Shown: positions 21,405 to 30,453, counted from the stretch's first letter. The stretch: 64,000 nt of DNA from Bacteroidia bacterium (GCA_030654175.1 JAURXZ010000030.1:310001-374000); one strand, 5' to 3'. Numbers and translations are program-made. The notes: a model not told the origin generated them from the sequence alone.

Positions 21405-22415
21405 TTATTTAATTAAAACACTTTCCATTGTATTTTGTTGTTGCTTTTGAGGCTTCAAAATATTGTTTCTGTTATTTTTTATATCTTGATCAATGGCTTT
21501 TATTTTTTGAAAATCTCCTAAATAAATCTGACCACTTTGGCTGAATGCATCAATTGCATTTTGATACGTTACTTTTTTTATATCCTTGTCAGATATACCA
21601 TTCAACTTCATCAATGCCGCTGTTTTAGGAACTGCCATTGAATCAGAAATTCCGGAGTGGTTAGAGTTCAGCATTATTTTTTCAGAGCTATATTGTTGAA
21701 TCAATTCTACAATTTTTTTATTTCCTGTATTTGTGGAAGACCCGGCAGTAAACGATGCCCAAAAACCTTTATCTATTACGCTTTTAATGGTCTCTTCTGT
21801 ATTATGGTCGATAATTACCATAAAAGAATCTATGCCATGTTCATTACAGATATCCATGCTACGTTGAGTTGCATTTTTTTTATCACGATGAGGAGTGCGA
21901 ATTTGAACCGGCATTTTATTTTTTATTGCTAATTCAAGCTGCAAGCGAAAATACTTTTCTTCTGCTTTTGTTTGGTCTTCAAATCCAATATCCCCCACTC
22001 CCACTACACCTTCTTTACGGAGGTAAAGCGGCAAAACAGACATAACATGTTCAGCTAATTTCTCATTATTCGCATCTTTAGAATTTAACCCAACGGTACA
22101 ATAATGCCTAATGCCATATTGGGAAGACCTGAATCTTTCCCACCTACCAAGACTACCATTAGAATCTTTAAATGCCGCTAATCCGGTTAATGATTGTTCA
22201 AGACGGAAGGAAGGTTCTATAATTGCTACAACACCGGCTTCCGTCATTTTTTGATAGTCGATGGTAGTAAGAGAATCCATATGAATGTATGGATCGAAAA
22301 AGGTCATTCCTTTAATCAGTTCTTTATAATCGTTCCACTGCATTTCGTCATAAACATTTTCCAGGTTGTTCTTTTCTTCGGTTAATGGGCTTTTTACAAG
22401 CAAATTGTTTTTCAT
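21405..22415 (-). CDS. EboB-like TatD-family protein, second copy, degenerate metal site
   Basis: 336 residues, a divergent copy of the EboB at 28595-29608; the two align almost without gaps. EboB belongs to the TatD-like metal-dependent hydrolases. Of the six TatD-type ligand positions seen in the other copy (H43, H45, E142, H173, H204, D254), this copy has Y43 (FFDPYIHM), H45, D142 (GVGDIGFE), R173 (PVQIRTPH), H204 and, after a one-residue deletion, no Asp in LNSNHSGISD. A normal binuclear site seems impossible. The frame is otherwise intact and many surface segments are conserved, so it looks like a kept pseudoenzyme rather than decay. It follows the second eboA by 12 bp. The ligand assignment follows TatD knowledge. 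Confidence 0.88.
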   Translation of the reverse strand: MKNNLLVKSPLTEEKNNLENVYDEMQWNDYKELIKGMTFFDPYIHMDSLTTIDYQKMTEAGVVAIIEPSFRLEQSLTGLAAFKDSNGSLGRWERFRSSQYGIRHYCTVGLNSKDANNEKLAEHVMSVLPLYLRKEGVVGVGDIGFEDQTKAEEKYFRLQLELAIKNKMPVQIRTPHRDKKNATQRSMDICNEHGIDSFMVIIDHNTEETIKSVIDKGFWASFTAGSSTNTGNKKIVELIQQYSSEKIMLNSNHSGISDSMAVPKTAALMKLNGISDKDIKKVTYQNAIDAFSQSGQIYLGDFQKIKAIDQDIKNNRNNILKPQKQQQNTMESVLIK

Positions 22416-22427
22416 GATTTGAAAATT

Positions 22428-23261
22428 TTATTGATTTGAAAATTTAAATTCTGTACTGATAAAGGACTCGGAATATTTTTTTAAAAGATTTTTTGCGGGT
22501 TTAAAATCAGACTGTGTGCAGGATAATTTTGCAGCAAGTTGCTCCTGTTCATTTCCCGATTGAAATAGCTTCTCAATATCCTTAATGATCTGATTATCGA
22601 TATATGGAGTCACGAGTTCCCATACTTCAGGAGAAATGGTTTTCCCTGCTTCCCATCGTGTATGGGCAAAATCAGAAACCATATGAGCAAGTTTCTGATT
22701 TGCTCTCTCCTTCAAACCATAGATATTCTTAATGCTTTTTCCACAAAAAATTGTTTTTAATACTAACAGGTTCCATGCAGGTTCATCAAAATGAATGGAA
22801 GGGTAAGGATTATTAAATGCAATGGCATCAAAAACACACCCCACATTTGACCGAACAGCTTCTTTGGCCTGATTCAACCAATTCTGGGGATATGAAAACA
22901 AAGGTATAAATGAATTTAATGCGGCAAGTTCATTCATTTCTGCGGTTTCAAAAAGCTCGCTTAACCTTTTGACATAATTTATTTCGTTTTCGGTATTGAA
23001 ATGTAAAAGGATATAAGCCCTTGCGAACTTATCCAATGTCCATCCATCGGGTGAAAAATTCGAAGAAACAAGAAATTGATTTTTAATTTCCGGCTTAAGA
23101 ATTATTTCTGTTTTATTTATATACTTTGGCATTGCAATAAAAGCTGTTTGCAGAATCCTTTCATTTTCGCGACTTACAAAAATGATATTTTCTAGCCACA
23201 AATTCTCTTCAGTTGTAACATTTAATGCCAGAATTTCTTTTGTTAATTTAATGAAAGTCAT
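22428..23261 (-). CDS. EboA family protein, second copy
   Basis: 277 residues, clearly paralogous to the EboA at 29635-30453 (shared MTFIKLTKEILA, FSPDGW.LDK.ARA, FETAEMNELA.LNSFIPL.SYP, FNNPYPS.HFDE, FCGKSI.NIYGLKER). EboA is the first protein of the ebo cluster; its biochemical role is not established. No signal peptide or membrane segment is seen, so it is probably cytoplasmic. This copy has its own upstream region, which is itself a copy of the promoter region of the first eboA, and forms a two-gene unit with the degenerate eboB. Confidence 0.88.
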   Translation of the reverse strand: MTFIKLTKEILALNVTTEENLWLENIIFVSRENERILQTAFIAMPKYINKTEIILKPEIKNQFLVSSNFSPDGWTLDKFARAYILLHFNTENEINYVKRLSELFETAEMNELAALNSFIPLFSYPQNWLNQAKEAVRSNVGCVFDAIAFNNPYPSIHFDEPAWNLLVLKTIFCGKSIKNIYGLKERANQKLAHMVSDFAHTRWEAGKTISPEVWELVTPYIDNQIIKDIEKLFQSGNEQEQLAAKLSCTQSDFKPAKNLLKKYSESFISTEFKFSNQ

Positions 23262-23347
23262 GTTTGAAAAGTTTTATAAAAATTCAGGAATATGCCTGTA
23301 ATCAAATAATTCAGCACCAATATTAATTGGATCTTAAATTTCAAATA

Positions 23348-23398
23348 CAAATATACAGGCAACCTACTCCGACAAAAATTGGTATTCGTTAAATGAAT
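23348..23398 (-). promoter_or_regulatory. Predicted promoter and palindrome of the second eboA-eboB pair
   Basis: On the minus strand: TTG (23373-23375), a 17-bp spacer, TATATTTG (23348-23355). Just upstream is the near-palindrome attcgttaaatgaat (23384-23398). The same arrangement with identical spacing occurs before the first eboA (30536-30585). The shared block runs on to about 23425. Confidence 0.65.
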
Positions 23399-23450
23399 AT
23401 TTTTAATAGTTCAATTAACAGAATGGCCACTTGAGATTTTAGAGAAAAAA

Positions 23451-23882
23451 TTACGTTTTGCTGATTGGTTGAGTAATAGCGGAAGGAACATTTTTTGTTT
23501 GAATATAATCTTTTTTAATACCAATTCTCTTTTCCATTGCAAAAAAATAAATTGAATATGTAATAAAAGTAAAAACACAAATACATAACCCGGTTGCTTC
23601 ACGTGCTAATTCCTGGTTAATTGTTTTCATACTTATACCAGCTCCTTCGGTAAAAAAACCTTCATAATTTGTTATTTGTTGGAAAGAATTAATTGCATTC
23701 GCTAAATAAAGTATTGAAAGTATAATTAAAGATTCCTGTGAATATCTATTTCTAAATGTTCTAAACGAAACAGCGGCAGCAATAAGGTATAACGCCATCC
23801 ACCATATTGGATCAGGATCATTTATTTGCCAATAAGCAAACAATACGTAAACAAAAGAAAAGCAAAGGGCCATGTAGCGCAT
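23451..23882 (-). CDS. TMEM220-like small membrane protein
   Basis: 143 residues with about four hydrophobic helices. The start resembles the transmembrane 220 family: after the first helix comes YWQINDPDPIWWMALY, matching the family's Q.NDPD....W..Y pattern. The function of this family is unknown. It lies 19 bp after the phosphatase-like eboF and is probably the last gene of the main ebo operon, before the promoter of the duplicated pair. The start is ATG at 23882. A role in the same membrane process as the ebo genes is inferred from position only. Confidence 0.75.
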   Translation of the reverse strand: MRYMALCFSFVYVLFAYWQINDPDPIWWMALYLIAAAVSFRTFRNRYSQESLIILSILYLANAINSFQQITNYEGFFTEGAGISMKTINQELAREATGLCICVFTFITYSIYFFAMEKRIGIKKDYIQTKNVPSAITQPISKT

Positions 23883-23901
23883 GATAAAATAATTTTAATT
23901 C

Positions 23902-25266
23902 TTAATCAAATAAATGTTGCCAGATGATTGAATAAACATCTGGAGCTTCCACCACATCATTAGTGATGTAGTTTTTTGAAATTAAAACCGGATAATATTC
24001 TTTTGAGATATGGGGTGAACCATGTGAGCCTCTTACAAGTTGAGAATCTAAGGGAACCACATCCATCAAATATCTTAATCCTAGTTTTTTTCTTAAAAGT
24101 TTATATCCGGCTTTAACTTTAATAAATGGTTTTTGTTCCATGAACATTTCCAGAGGATCATAACCCGGTTTCTTATGTATATCAACGGTTTTGGCAAAAT
24201 CAGGTGCATGTTCGTCATCCTGCCAATAGTAATAGGAAAACCAATTTTCAGGTTCTGCGATAGCCACCAAATCACCACAGCGCTCATGGTTCAAACGATG
24301 AAGCTTTTTTTCGTGCTCATCCAGTACCTGTTTAATGCCTCTTGTTTTATTAAGAATATCTATAACTTTTTGCCTTACCGATGGATCGTTCAAATATACA
24401 TGTGCAATCTGGTGATCGGCTACAGCAAATGCTTTAGAAGCGCCCGGGTCAAGAAGTTCATAATTACGTTCCTTACGCACATTTAATAAACCTTCGTTTC
24501 TTAAAATACGATTTATGGGAATTGATTCTTTAACATTACAAATGCCATATTCGGATAATAAAATAATTTTTGCTCCTCTAGATTCATAAAACGAAATCAG
24601 ATCCTTGCAAAGCGTATCGATCTCTTTGAGATCATTTCCCACTTTATTAAAATCAATTCCATATTTCTGAAGACAGTAATCCAAATGTGGGAGATAAATA
24701 AGGGTTAGAGTAGGATCATGTTTTTCCTCAACGATCATTGAAGCATCTGCGATCCATTGGCTTGATTTTATACTGGTGCCGGGACCCCAGAAATTAAAAA
24801 GAGGAAAGGTACCTAACTGTTTTTGCAGATCGTCCCTAAGGTTTGCCGGATATGAATAACAATCAGCGGCTTTCCCTCCATCAGCATGATATTGAGGGCG
24901 GGGGGTTACAGAATAATCGGCCCCGGAATACATATTATACCACCAGAACATTTTAGAACAAGTAAAAGAAGGATCTACTTTTTTTGCCATTTCCCATATT
25001 TTATCAGCTTTTACGAGCTTATTAGATTGCTTCCAGAATTTAATTTCGCAATCATCTCTATCGTACCATCCATTCCCAACAATACCATGTTCATTGGGGT
25101 GCTTCCCGGTAACATAACAACTTTGCATTGTTGTTGTTACCGCAGGTGTTGCGGGTTTAATTAGTGTAAGTTCATTTTCTGAAATATACTTTTTCAGAAA
25201 AGGAGTATGGTCACCGATCACACTTTTACTCAATCCTGCAATATTTATAACAACAGTTTTATTCAT
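23902..25266 (-). CDS. eboF: EboF-type alkaline phosphatase / nucleotide pyrophosphatase superfamily protein
   Basis: 454 residues. The N-terminus places the catalytic Thr in PATPAVTTTMQSCYVTGKHP, as in nucleotide pyrophosphatase/phosphodiesterases, followed by HGIVGNGWYDRD. Later metal ligands are seen in YLPHLDYCLQKYG, LSEYG and the C-terminal RGSHGSP. No signal peptide is seen. It is the phosphodiesterase-like member of ebo clusters. Its ATG overlaps the end of eboE by 8 nt, so translation is likely coupled. The cluster is known to be needed for export of a scytonemin precursor to the periplasm in Nostoc, but the reaction of this protein is not established. Confidence 0.85.
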   Translation of the reverse strand: MNKTVVINIAGLSKSVIGDHTPFLKKYISENELTLIKPATPAVTTTMQSCYVTGKHPNEHGIVGNGWYDRDDCEIKFWKQSNKLVKADKIWEMAKKVDPSFTCSKMFWWYNMYSGADYSVTPRPQYHADGGKAADCYSYPANLRDDLQKQLGTFPLFNFWGPGTSIKSSQWIADASMIVEEKHDPTLTLIYLPHLDYCLQKYGIDFNKVGNDLKEIDTLCKDLISFYESRGAKIILLSEYGICNVKESIPINRILRNEGLLNVRKERNYELLDPGASKAFAVADHQIAHVYLNDPSVRQKVIDILNKTRGIKQVLDEHEKKLHRLNHERCGDLVAIAEPENWFSYYYWQDDEHAPDFAKTVDIHKKPGYDPLEMFMEQKPFIKVKAGYKLLRKKLGLRYLMDVVPLDSQLVRGSHGSPHISKEYYPVLISKNYITNDVVEAPDVYSIIWQHLFD

Positions 25267-26476
25267 AGTTAGTAGCAGTTGATTTCATTTTATCCAGCAC
25301 CCACTCAAGTTCTCTTGTAATGGATTCATTGATGGGCAATTGAAAATCAGGAGCTAAAATGTTCCAGGTGTATGTCTCCACTTCCCAATGATCACTAACC
25401 TTTTGCTTACAATGATTTAATAGTGTTTGCGAAATATTATCCTGAGTTGAAGAAAGAAGATCATAATTTTCAGAAAATACAGGCACATGAAAATGCACCC
25501 GGCATTCAATAAATTTTTTGTCATTTAATTGAATTAATGCATGAGAAAGATCCGGAAACTTATGTAACTTATTCTGATCATCTATTGCTATTACCTGATG
25601 TAAATAAAGCGGTTCATTGTAAGTACTTAAATTTTTAATTTTTTCATCACGGTTATTTACAAGGTTAATTTGGAGGGCCGAACTTATCTGAACCTTGCCT
25701 ATTAAAATGTTGTTTTTTTTTAATTCTTTAAATACAATATCTGCGTTTTCGTAGGCAATTGCACTATGGCAAACATCAAAACATAGTTGCAAATGTCTTC
25801 TAAGTGGTTCTGTTTTATCGCCAGTTATACCTGACCTTTTTTCTAAAAAATCTATTCCTAAAGGAATATAATATTTGTTGTACCAATCAATAAATTCGGA
25901 GGAATCCTCTATTAGCCCATCTGGTTCAGGTTCAATGTTTAAGTGTAGTACCTTCCCTGTATCTTCGTAAATTTTTATTAAATGACCTACGACTTCCAAA
26001 ATATTTAAGGTGCATTTTTCATAAGCTCTAATGGTCTCTTTTTTATTTCTGAACCAATGACGATAAGAAAGGGGAGCAGTAGAAATGCTGCCCTCCATGC
26101 CATCAGGTATTATTTCTTTTAGTATATCAAATAATTTCACCGTGTACTCTACTCTCTCCGGCATTGTCCAATCAGGTGAATACACCTGGTCTTTGACTGG
26201 ATCCTGATGAAAATCACCGAAAGGAAATCCATTGATCGTAAACACATAACAATTATTATTTTGAAGCCAATTTTTAAATTCCTGAAGATACAGACCTTGA
26301 GATAAGGCCATACAAGCGGCATTCGACAATCGCAAGCCGATTCCAAATGGAAGGTTAGGAGAAATTTTATTTTTAATAACCGGAACAGATTTTTTTATTT
26401 CAGCGAAATGTTCTTGCCAGCTTTCGCCCGGATGGATATTGGTGCAATAGGATAAATGTCCGAAAGGAGTGTGCAT
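25259..26476 (-). CDS. eboE: EboE, sugar-isomerase-like TIM-barrel protein
   Basis: 405 residues. Begins MHTPFGHLSYCTNIHPGESW, typical of the metabolite-traffic protein EboE, and shows TIM-barrel features of the xylose-isomerase-like superfamily: LHLNIEPEPDGLIED and LQLCFDVCHSAIAYE, both likely metal-binding strands (E, D/H), and ECRVHFHVPVF. It lies 5 bp after eboD and overlaps eboF, in a tightly packed operon. The substrate is unknown. Cytoplasmic location is likely since no export signal is seen. Confidence 0.88.
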   Translation of the reverse strand: MHTPFGHLSYCTNIHPGESWQEHFAEIKKSVPVIKNKISPNLPFGIGLRLSNAACMALSQGLYLQEFKNWLQNNNCYVFTINGFPFGDFHQDPVKDQVYSPDWTMPERVEYTVKLFDILKEIIPDGMEGSISTAPLSYRHWFRNKKETIRAYEKCTLNILEVVGHLIKIYEDTGKVLHLNIEPEPDGLIEDSSEFIDWYNKYYIPLGIDFLEKRSGITGDKTEPLRRHLQLCFDVCHSAIAYENADIVFKELKKNNILIGKVQISSALQINLVNNRDEKIKNLSTYNEPLYLHQVIAIDDQNKLHKFPDLSHALIQLNDKKFIECRVHFHVPVFSENYDLLSSTQDNISQTLLNHCKQKVSDHWEVETYTWNILAPDFQLPINESITRELEWVLDKMKSTATNYE

Positions 26477-26481
26477 ACAAC

Positions 26482-27705
26482 TTATTGAAATTTTTGGTTA
26501 ATACCGAAAGTAGGGGCAGGGAACGCTGATAACATACGTTGATTATGATTATCTGCCTGCATAATTTTCCATTCTTGAATTGTATCTATTGCCTTTTTCA
26601 GAAGCTCAAAATTCATTTCATTTACCTCTTTTCCTTTCCCAATACCCTCTAAGAGCATTATGGTCAATTGTCCACCTAAATGTTCCCGGAATTCATTTAA
26701 TCCATTCAGAATATTAATTTTATCTTTTTCGATCAGCGTTGGATGAAACAAATCAAAACCCAACTTTAAAAGCAGGTTGATGATTCTATCCAACTTTTTT
26801 TTTGGAAGAATGCCAATTAAATTTGAATACACACTATCCACGGCAATACCCACTGCAACAGCTTCTCCATGTCGAATTGAAAAACCTGAAAGGTGCTCGA
26901 GTTTATGAGCAAGCCAATGTCCAAAATCCAATGGCCTTGATGAACCGATCTCAAAAGGATCGCCTCCCGAAATATGTTGCAGATGAAGTTCTGCGCATCG
27001 GTATATAAGGTATTGCATAGCCTTTTTATTCTTTTGCATTAACAGAGTAGAATTTATCTCGATCCAGTCGAAAAAAACGGCATCCTTTATCAATGCTACT
27101 TTTACCGCCTCTGCCATTCCAGACCTCCAGTCGCGGTACTCCAATGTTTCTAGAAATTTATAATCATTGAATACAGCAACGGGTGGAGCAAAAGTGCCAA
27201 TAAAATTTTTTTTACCTCTAAAATTAATCCCGTTTTTAACGCCAACACCTGAATCGTTTTGCGATAAAACGGTGGTTGGAATTCTAATATGTTTTACCCC
27301 CCGATGTGAGATGGAAGCAGCATATCCAACAAGATCTAATATTGCGCCACCTCCTATAGCTGCCACAAATGAATGACGATCTATTCCATATTGATGTATT
27401 GCTTCAACTATTTTTTCGGTATGATTATCATTCTTCGCACCTTCTCCACCTGGTAATATGAGCAGATCCGGAATCAGCTCCACGCATTGGTTTTTTGAAA
27501 AATAGTTTGGAATATCAGACCTTAAATAATCATGACAATTTATAACCTGTTCATCAATAAGAAACAGTATTTTTTTTTTATAATTTTTTTGACCAAAGCC
27601 ATTAAAAAAATTAAATAAGGTAGGATTCTGCTCCTGAAAAAGAGTTTCAGTAAAAAACACGTTGTACTTATATTCAACTTGAAATGCTTGTGTTAATTGC
27701 TTCAT
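26482..27705 (-). CDS. eboD: EboD, 3-dehydroquinate synthase-like protein
   Basis: 407 residues from the ATG at 27705 (MKQLTQAFQVEYKY). A longer frame to 27807 would overlap eboC and adds residues unlike the family, so the shorter start is preferred; it leaves 5 bp after the eboC stop. It has the dehydroquinate synthase-like fold: LPGGEGAKND, the NAD-binding IGGGAILDLVGYAAS, RIPTTVLSQNDSGVGVKNGIN and metal-ligand His in FGHWLAHKLE and RHGEAVAVG. In ebo clusters this protein is thought to act on a cyclic metabolite rather than in aromatic amino acid synthesis; its product is unknown. Confidence 0.88.
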   Translation of the reverse strand: MKQLTQAFQVEYKYNVFFTETLFQEQNPTLFNFFNGFGQKNYKKKILFLIDEQVINCHDYLRSDIPNYFSKNQCVELIPDLLILPGGEGAKNDNHTEKIVEAIHQYGIDRHSFVAAIGGGAILDLVGYAASISHRGVKHIRIPTTVLSQNDSGVGVKNGINFRGKKNFIGTFAPPVAVFNDYKFLETLEYRDWRSGMAEAVKVALIKDAVFFDWIEINSTLLMQKNKKAMQYLIYRCAELHLQHISGGDPFEIGSSRPLDFGHWLAHKLEHLSGFSIRHGEAVAVGIAVDSVYSNLIGILPKKKLDRIINLLLKLGFDLFHPTLIEKDKINILNGLNEFREHLGGQLTIMLLEGIGKGKEVNEMNFELLKKAIDTIQEWKIMQADNHNQRMLSAFPAPTFGINQKFQ

Positions 27706-27710
27706 AAGAA

Positions 27711-28586
27711 TCAGGTAACTGCGAAATACTTTGACAAAAAAATTGAAACCGGCATTAATGAAATGGTAATTAAACCTAAAGTTGTATAACCAAATGCCAT
27801 GCACCATGCAGCATCCATAAGAATAAGGGCTATTACTCCAGCTTTCACAGCCTTACCAATATTAGGGCCAATGGGATCACTGATGGCTTTTATTAAAGGT
27901 TTGAATATAAAAAAACCAAAAACGAACAATAGAATGAGTGGAGCAAAGAGCTCCTGTGCAGCGCTGTAAGCAACATATACTTGTGCGAAAATAACAACAA
28001 GGTACAGCAAGCCCGCGGTATAAAGCGTTTTTGAATTACCTCCATTAACTTCTCCCCTGCTCACCATTGTTATTGCAGCAACATAAACAATTGATATAAT
28101 TGCAAGATGCGCCCAATTACTTATTATTTCCGGATTTGCGCTAATTCCTAAAAGCAAATTCCCTCCTCTGCACAAGCCCATATTTATCGGGCCGATAATA
28201 GAATTATTTTTTCCATACACATTGTATACAACTGCTAAAAAAGCAATGGAAATTGCAATTAAGCCACTTATGCTGTGATTATACCATGCTATAGCGCATC
28301 CGGCTATCAATAATAAAAAGCCTAAGACCTTTGCGTTATTTACTGAAACTTTTCCCGAAGGAATTGGTCGTTCAGGCCTTTCCACCGCATCAAGTTTTGC
28401 ATCAAAGGCATCATTAAGAACTACACCTCCTCCATACAAACCAATTGTAGCCAATATTAATGTCCAATTAAAAATATCAAACTCACGAAAATGGCTGAAA
28501 GCGATAGCGTAACCCGCCAATACATCAGCGATAGCCGTAACAATATTAGCGGGACGCATCAGTTGTATATAGGGTTTTATCTGCAA
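27711..28586 (-). CDS. eboC: EboC, UbiA-like prenyltransferase
   Basis: 291 residues, about eight or nine hydrophobic helices, in the inner membrane. The UbiA-type Asp-rich motif is NDAFDAKLDAVERPERPIPS. A second acidic motif in the later loop is weak (RGEVNGGNSK, KAISDPIGPN). The best start is a TTG at 28586 giving MQIKPYIQLMRPANIVTA, 8 bp after the eboB stop; the first ATG would be nine codons later and would cut into the conserved start. In ebo clusters this is the predicted membrane enzyme that joins a prenyl or related group to the exported metabolite. Confidence 0.88.
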   Translation of the reverse strand: MQIKPYIQLMRPANIVTAIADVLAGYAIAFSHFREFDIFNWTLILATIGLYGGGVVLNDAFDAKLDAVERPERPIPSGKVSVNNAKVLGFLLLIAGCAIAWYNHSISGLIAISIAFLAVVYNVYGKNNSIIGPINMGLCRGGNLLLGISANPEIISNWAHLAIISIVYVAAITMVSRGEVNGGNSKTLYTAGLLYLVVIFAQVYVAYSAAQELFAPLILLFVFGFFIFKPLIKAISDPIGPNIGKAVKAGVIALILMDAAWCMAFGYTTLGLITISLMPVSIFLSKYFAVT

Positions 28587-28594
28587 ACTATTTT

Positions 28595-29608
28595 CTATTT
28601 AATAAAAACACTTTCTCTTAGATTCTGAGGTTGTTGCCCTCCCCGTAACACACTGTTGCCATTGTAGGTTATACTTTGATCGACTGTATTTGTTTTTTGA
28701 AAATCCTGTAAATATATCTGACCACTTTGTCCGAATGCATCTATTGCATTTTGATACGTTACTTTTTTTATGTCCTGGTTAGAAAGACCTTTCATCTTCA
28801 TCAAAGCTGCTGTTTTAGGTACAGCCAGAGGATCAGAAATGCCCCAATCGGCAGCAGAGTTCAGCATTATTTTTTCAGAACCATATTGTTGAATCACGTT
28901 TACCATTCTTTCGTTCCCCATTTTAGTAGATGGATAAATTGTAAATGCAGCCCAGAAACCACCATCCAAAACCATTTTAGTGGTCTCTTCATTATTATGA
29001 TCAATGATTACCATATAAGAATCTATCCCATGCTCATTACAGATATCCATACTGCGCTGGGTGCCTCTTTTTTTATCACGATGCGGTGTATGAATCTGTA
29101 CGGGCAACTTTGCTTTTTTTGCTAATTCAAGTTGTAACCGAAAATATTTTTCTTCTGCTTTTGTCTGATCGTCAAATCCGATCTCTCCGATACCAACTAC
29201 TCCTTCTTTATGGATATAAAGAGGTAAAATTGCCATCACTTGTTCTGCCAGGTCCTCATTGTTTGCTTCTTTTGAATTTAATCCAATGGTGCAATAGTGC
29301 TTAATACCAAATTGTGATGATCTGAATCTTTCCCAACCAACTAAGCTGTTGTAATAATCTTTAAAAGTAGATATCCCCGTTCGCGGCTGCCCAAGCCAAA
29401 AGGCGGGCTCTATTATCGCTACAACTCCCGCCTCAGCCATTGCCTGATAATCATCGGTAGTTCTTGAAACCATGTGAATATGCGGATCAAAAAACGTCAT
29501 CCCTTTAATTAGTTCTTTAGCTTCCTTCCAGTTCATTTCGTTGCCGCCAAATTCTTCTTTATTTTCTTCCCAGTGTGATGGATTTTCTACTTGTAATTTA
29601 TTTTTCAT
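28595..29608 (-). CDS. eboB: EboB, TatD-family hydrolase, first copy with intact metal site
   Basis: 337 residues. All six TatD-type ligand positions are visible: H43 and H45 in FFDPHIHM, E142 in GIGEIGFD, H173 in PVQIHTPH, H204 in MVIIDHNNEE, D254 in LNSAADWGISDP. This supports a working metal-dependent hydrolase of the amidohydrolase superfamily. It lies 26 bp after the first eboA and 8 bp before eboC. Its substrate is unknown. The copy at 21405-22415 is its degenerate paralogue. Confidence 0.9.
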   Translation of the reverse strand: MKNKLQVENPSHWEENKEEFGGNEMNWKEAKELIKGMTFFDPHIHMVSRTTDDYQAMAEAGVVAIIEPAFWLGQPRTGISTFKDYYNSLVGWERFRSSQFGIKHYCTIGLNSKEANNEDLAEQVMAILPLYIHKEGVVGIGEIGFDDQTKAEEKYFRLQLELAKKAKLPVQIHTPHRDKKRGTQRSMDICNEHGIDSYMVIIDHNNEETTKMVLDGGFWAAFTIYPSTKMGNERMVNVIQQYGSEKIMLNSAADWGISDPLAVPKTAALMKMKGLSNQDIKKVTYQNAIDAFGQSGQIYLQDFQKTNTVDQSITYNGNSVLRGGQQPQNLRESVFIK

Positions 29609-29634
29609 GATAAGATTTTTATAGATTGGTATTT

Positions 29635-30453
29635 TTAAAATTCTTGATTGATCAATGAATCAGCATATTTTTTCAAAAGATCTTTTGTCGGTTTGAAATC
29701 AGATTGCATGCATGCTTTTTTTGCTATGGACTGATCCTGTTTATTTTCTGATTGAAATAATTTTTCAATATCATTAATTAAAAGATCATCGATAAACGGA
29801 GCAACCAATTCCCAAACTTCCGAAGAAAGGGTTCTTCCTGCGGCCCAACGCTCATGGGCAAAATCAGAGATCATGTAGGCGAGTTCTTTGTTTGTCCGTT
29901 CTTTTAATCCATAGATGTTCTGAATACTTTTCCCACAAAAAATTGTTTTCAATACTAACTGGTTCCAGGCAGCTTCATCAAAATAGGTAGATGGGTATGG
30001 GTTGTTAAATGCAATAGCATCAAACACAGGCCCCATATTTGACCGGACTGCATCTTTTGCATAGGGCAACCAATTGTTGGGATAAGAAAGTAATGGTATA
30101 AATGAATTTAAGGTTGCAAGCTCATTCATTTCAGCAGTTTCGAAAAGCTCTTTCAATCCTTTAACATAGTTTTTTTCGCTTTCCGGATTGAAATGTAAAA
30201 TGATAAAAGCTCTTGCAAGTTTATCCAATGACCATCCATCGGGTGAAAAATTAACCGAATCGAGAAACCGGCTTTTAATTCCCCCATTAAGGACTATTTC
30301 TGTTCTTTTAATATACTTCGGCATTGCAATAAAAGCGGTTTGTAAAATCTTTTCATTGTCACGACTTATAAAAATGATATTATCCAGCCATAAATTCTCT
30401 TCAGTTGAAACATGTGTCGCCAGAATTTCTTTTGTCAGTTTAATAAATGTCAT
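29635..30453 (-). CDS. eboA: EboA family protein, first copy
   Basis: 272 residues, first gene of the ebo operon. No catalytic motif is recognised; the family is defined by its place in ebo clusters. No signal peptide or transmembrane segment. Upstream are a good promoter and a near-palindrome shared with the second eboA. The ATG at 30453 gives MTFIKLTKEILA, matching the paralogue's start. Identification rests on family resemblance and the complete eboBCDEF context. Confidence 0.88.
   Translation of the reverse strand: MTFIKLTKEILATHVSTEENLWLDNIIFISRDNEKILQTAFIAMPKYIKRTEIVLNGGIKSRFLDSVNFSPDGWSLDKLARAFIILHFNPESEKNYVKGLKELFETAEMNELATLNSFIPLLSYPNNWLPYAKDAVRSNMGPVFDAIAFNNPYPSTYFDEAAWNQLVLKTIFCGKSIQNIYGLKERTNKELAYMISDFAHERWAAGRTLSSEVWELVAPFIDDLLINDIEKLFQSENKQDQSIAKKACMQSDFKPTKDLLKKYADSLINQEF

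Noticed and set aside
26482-27807. Longer start for eboD at 27807
   Set aside because: Overlaps the end of eboC and adds residues unlike the family; the ATG at 27705 fits the operon spacing.
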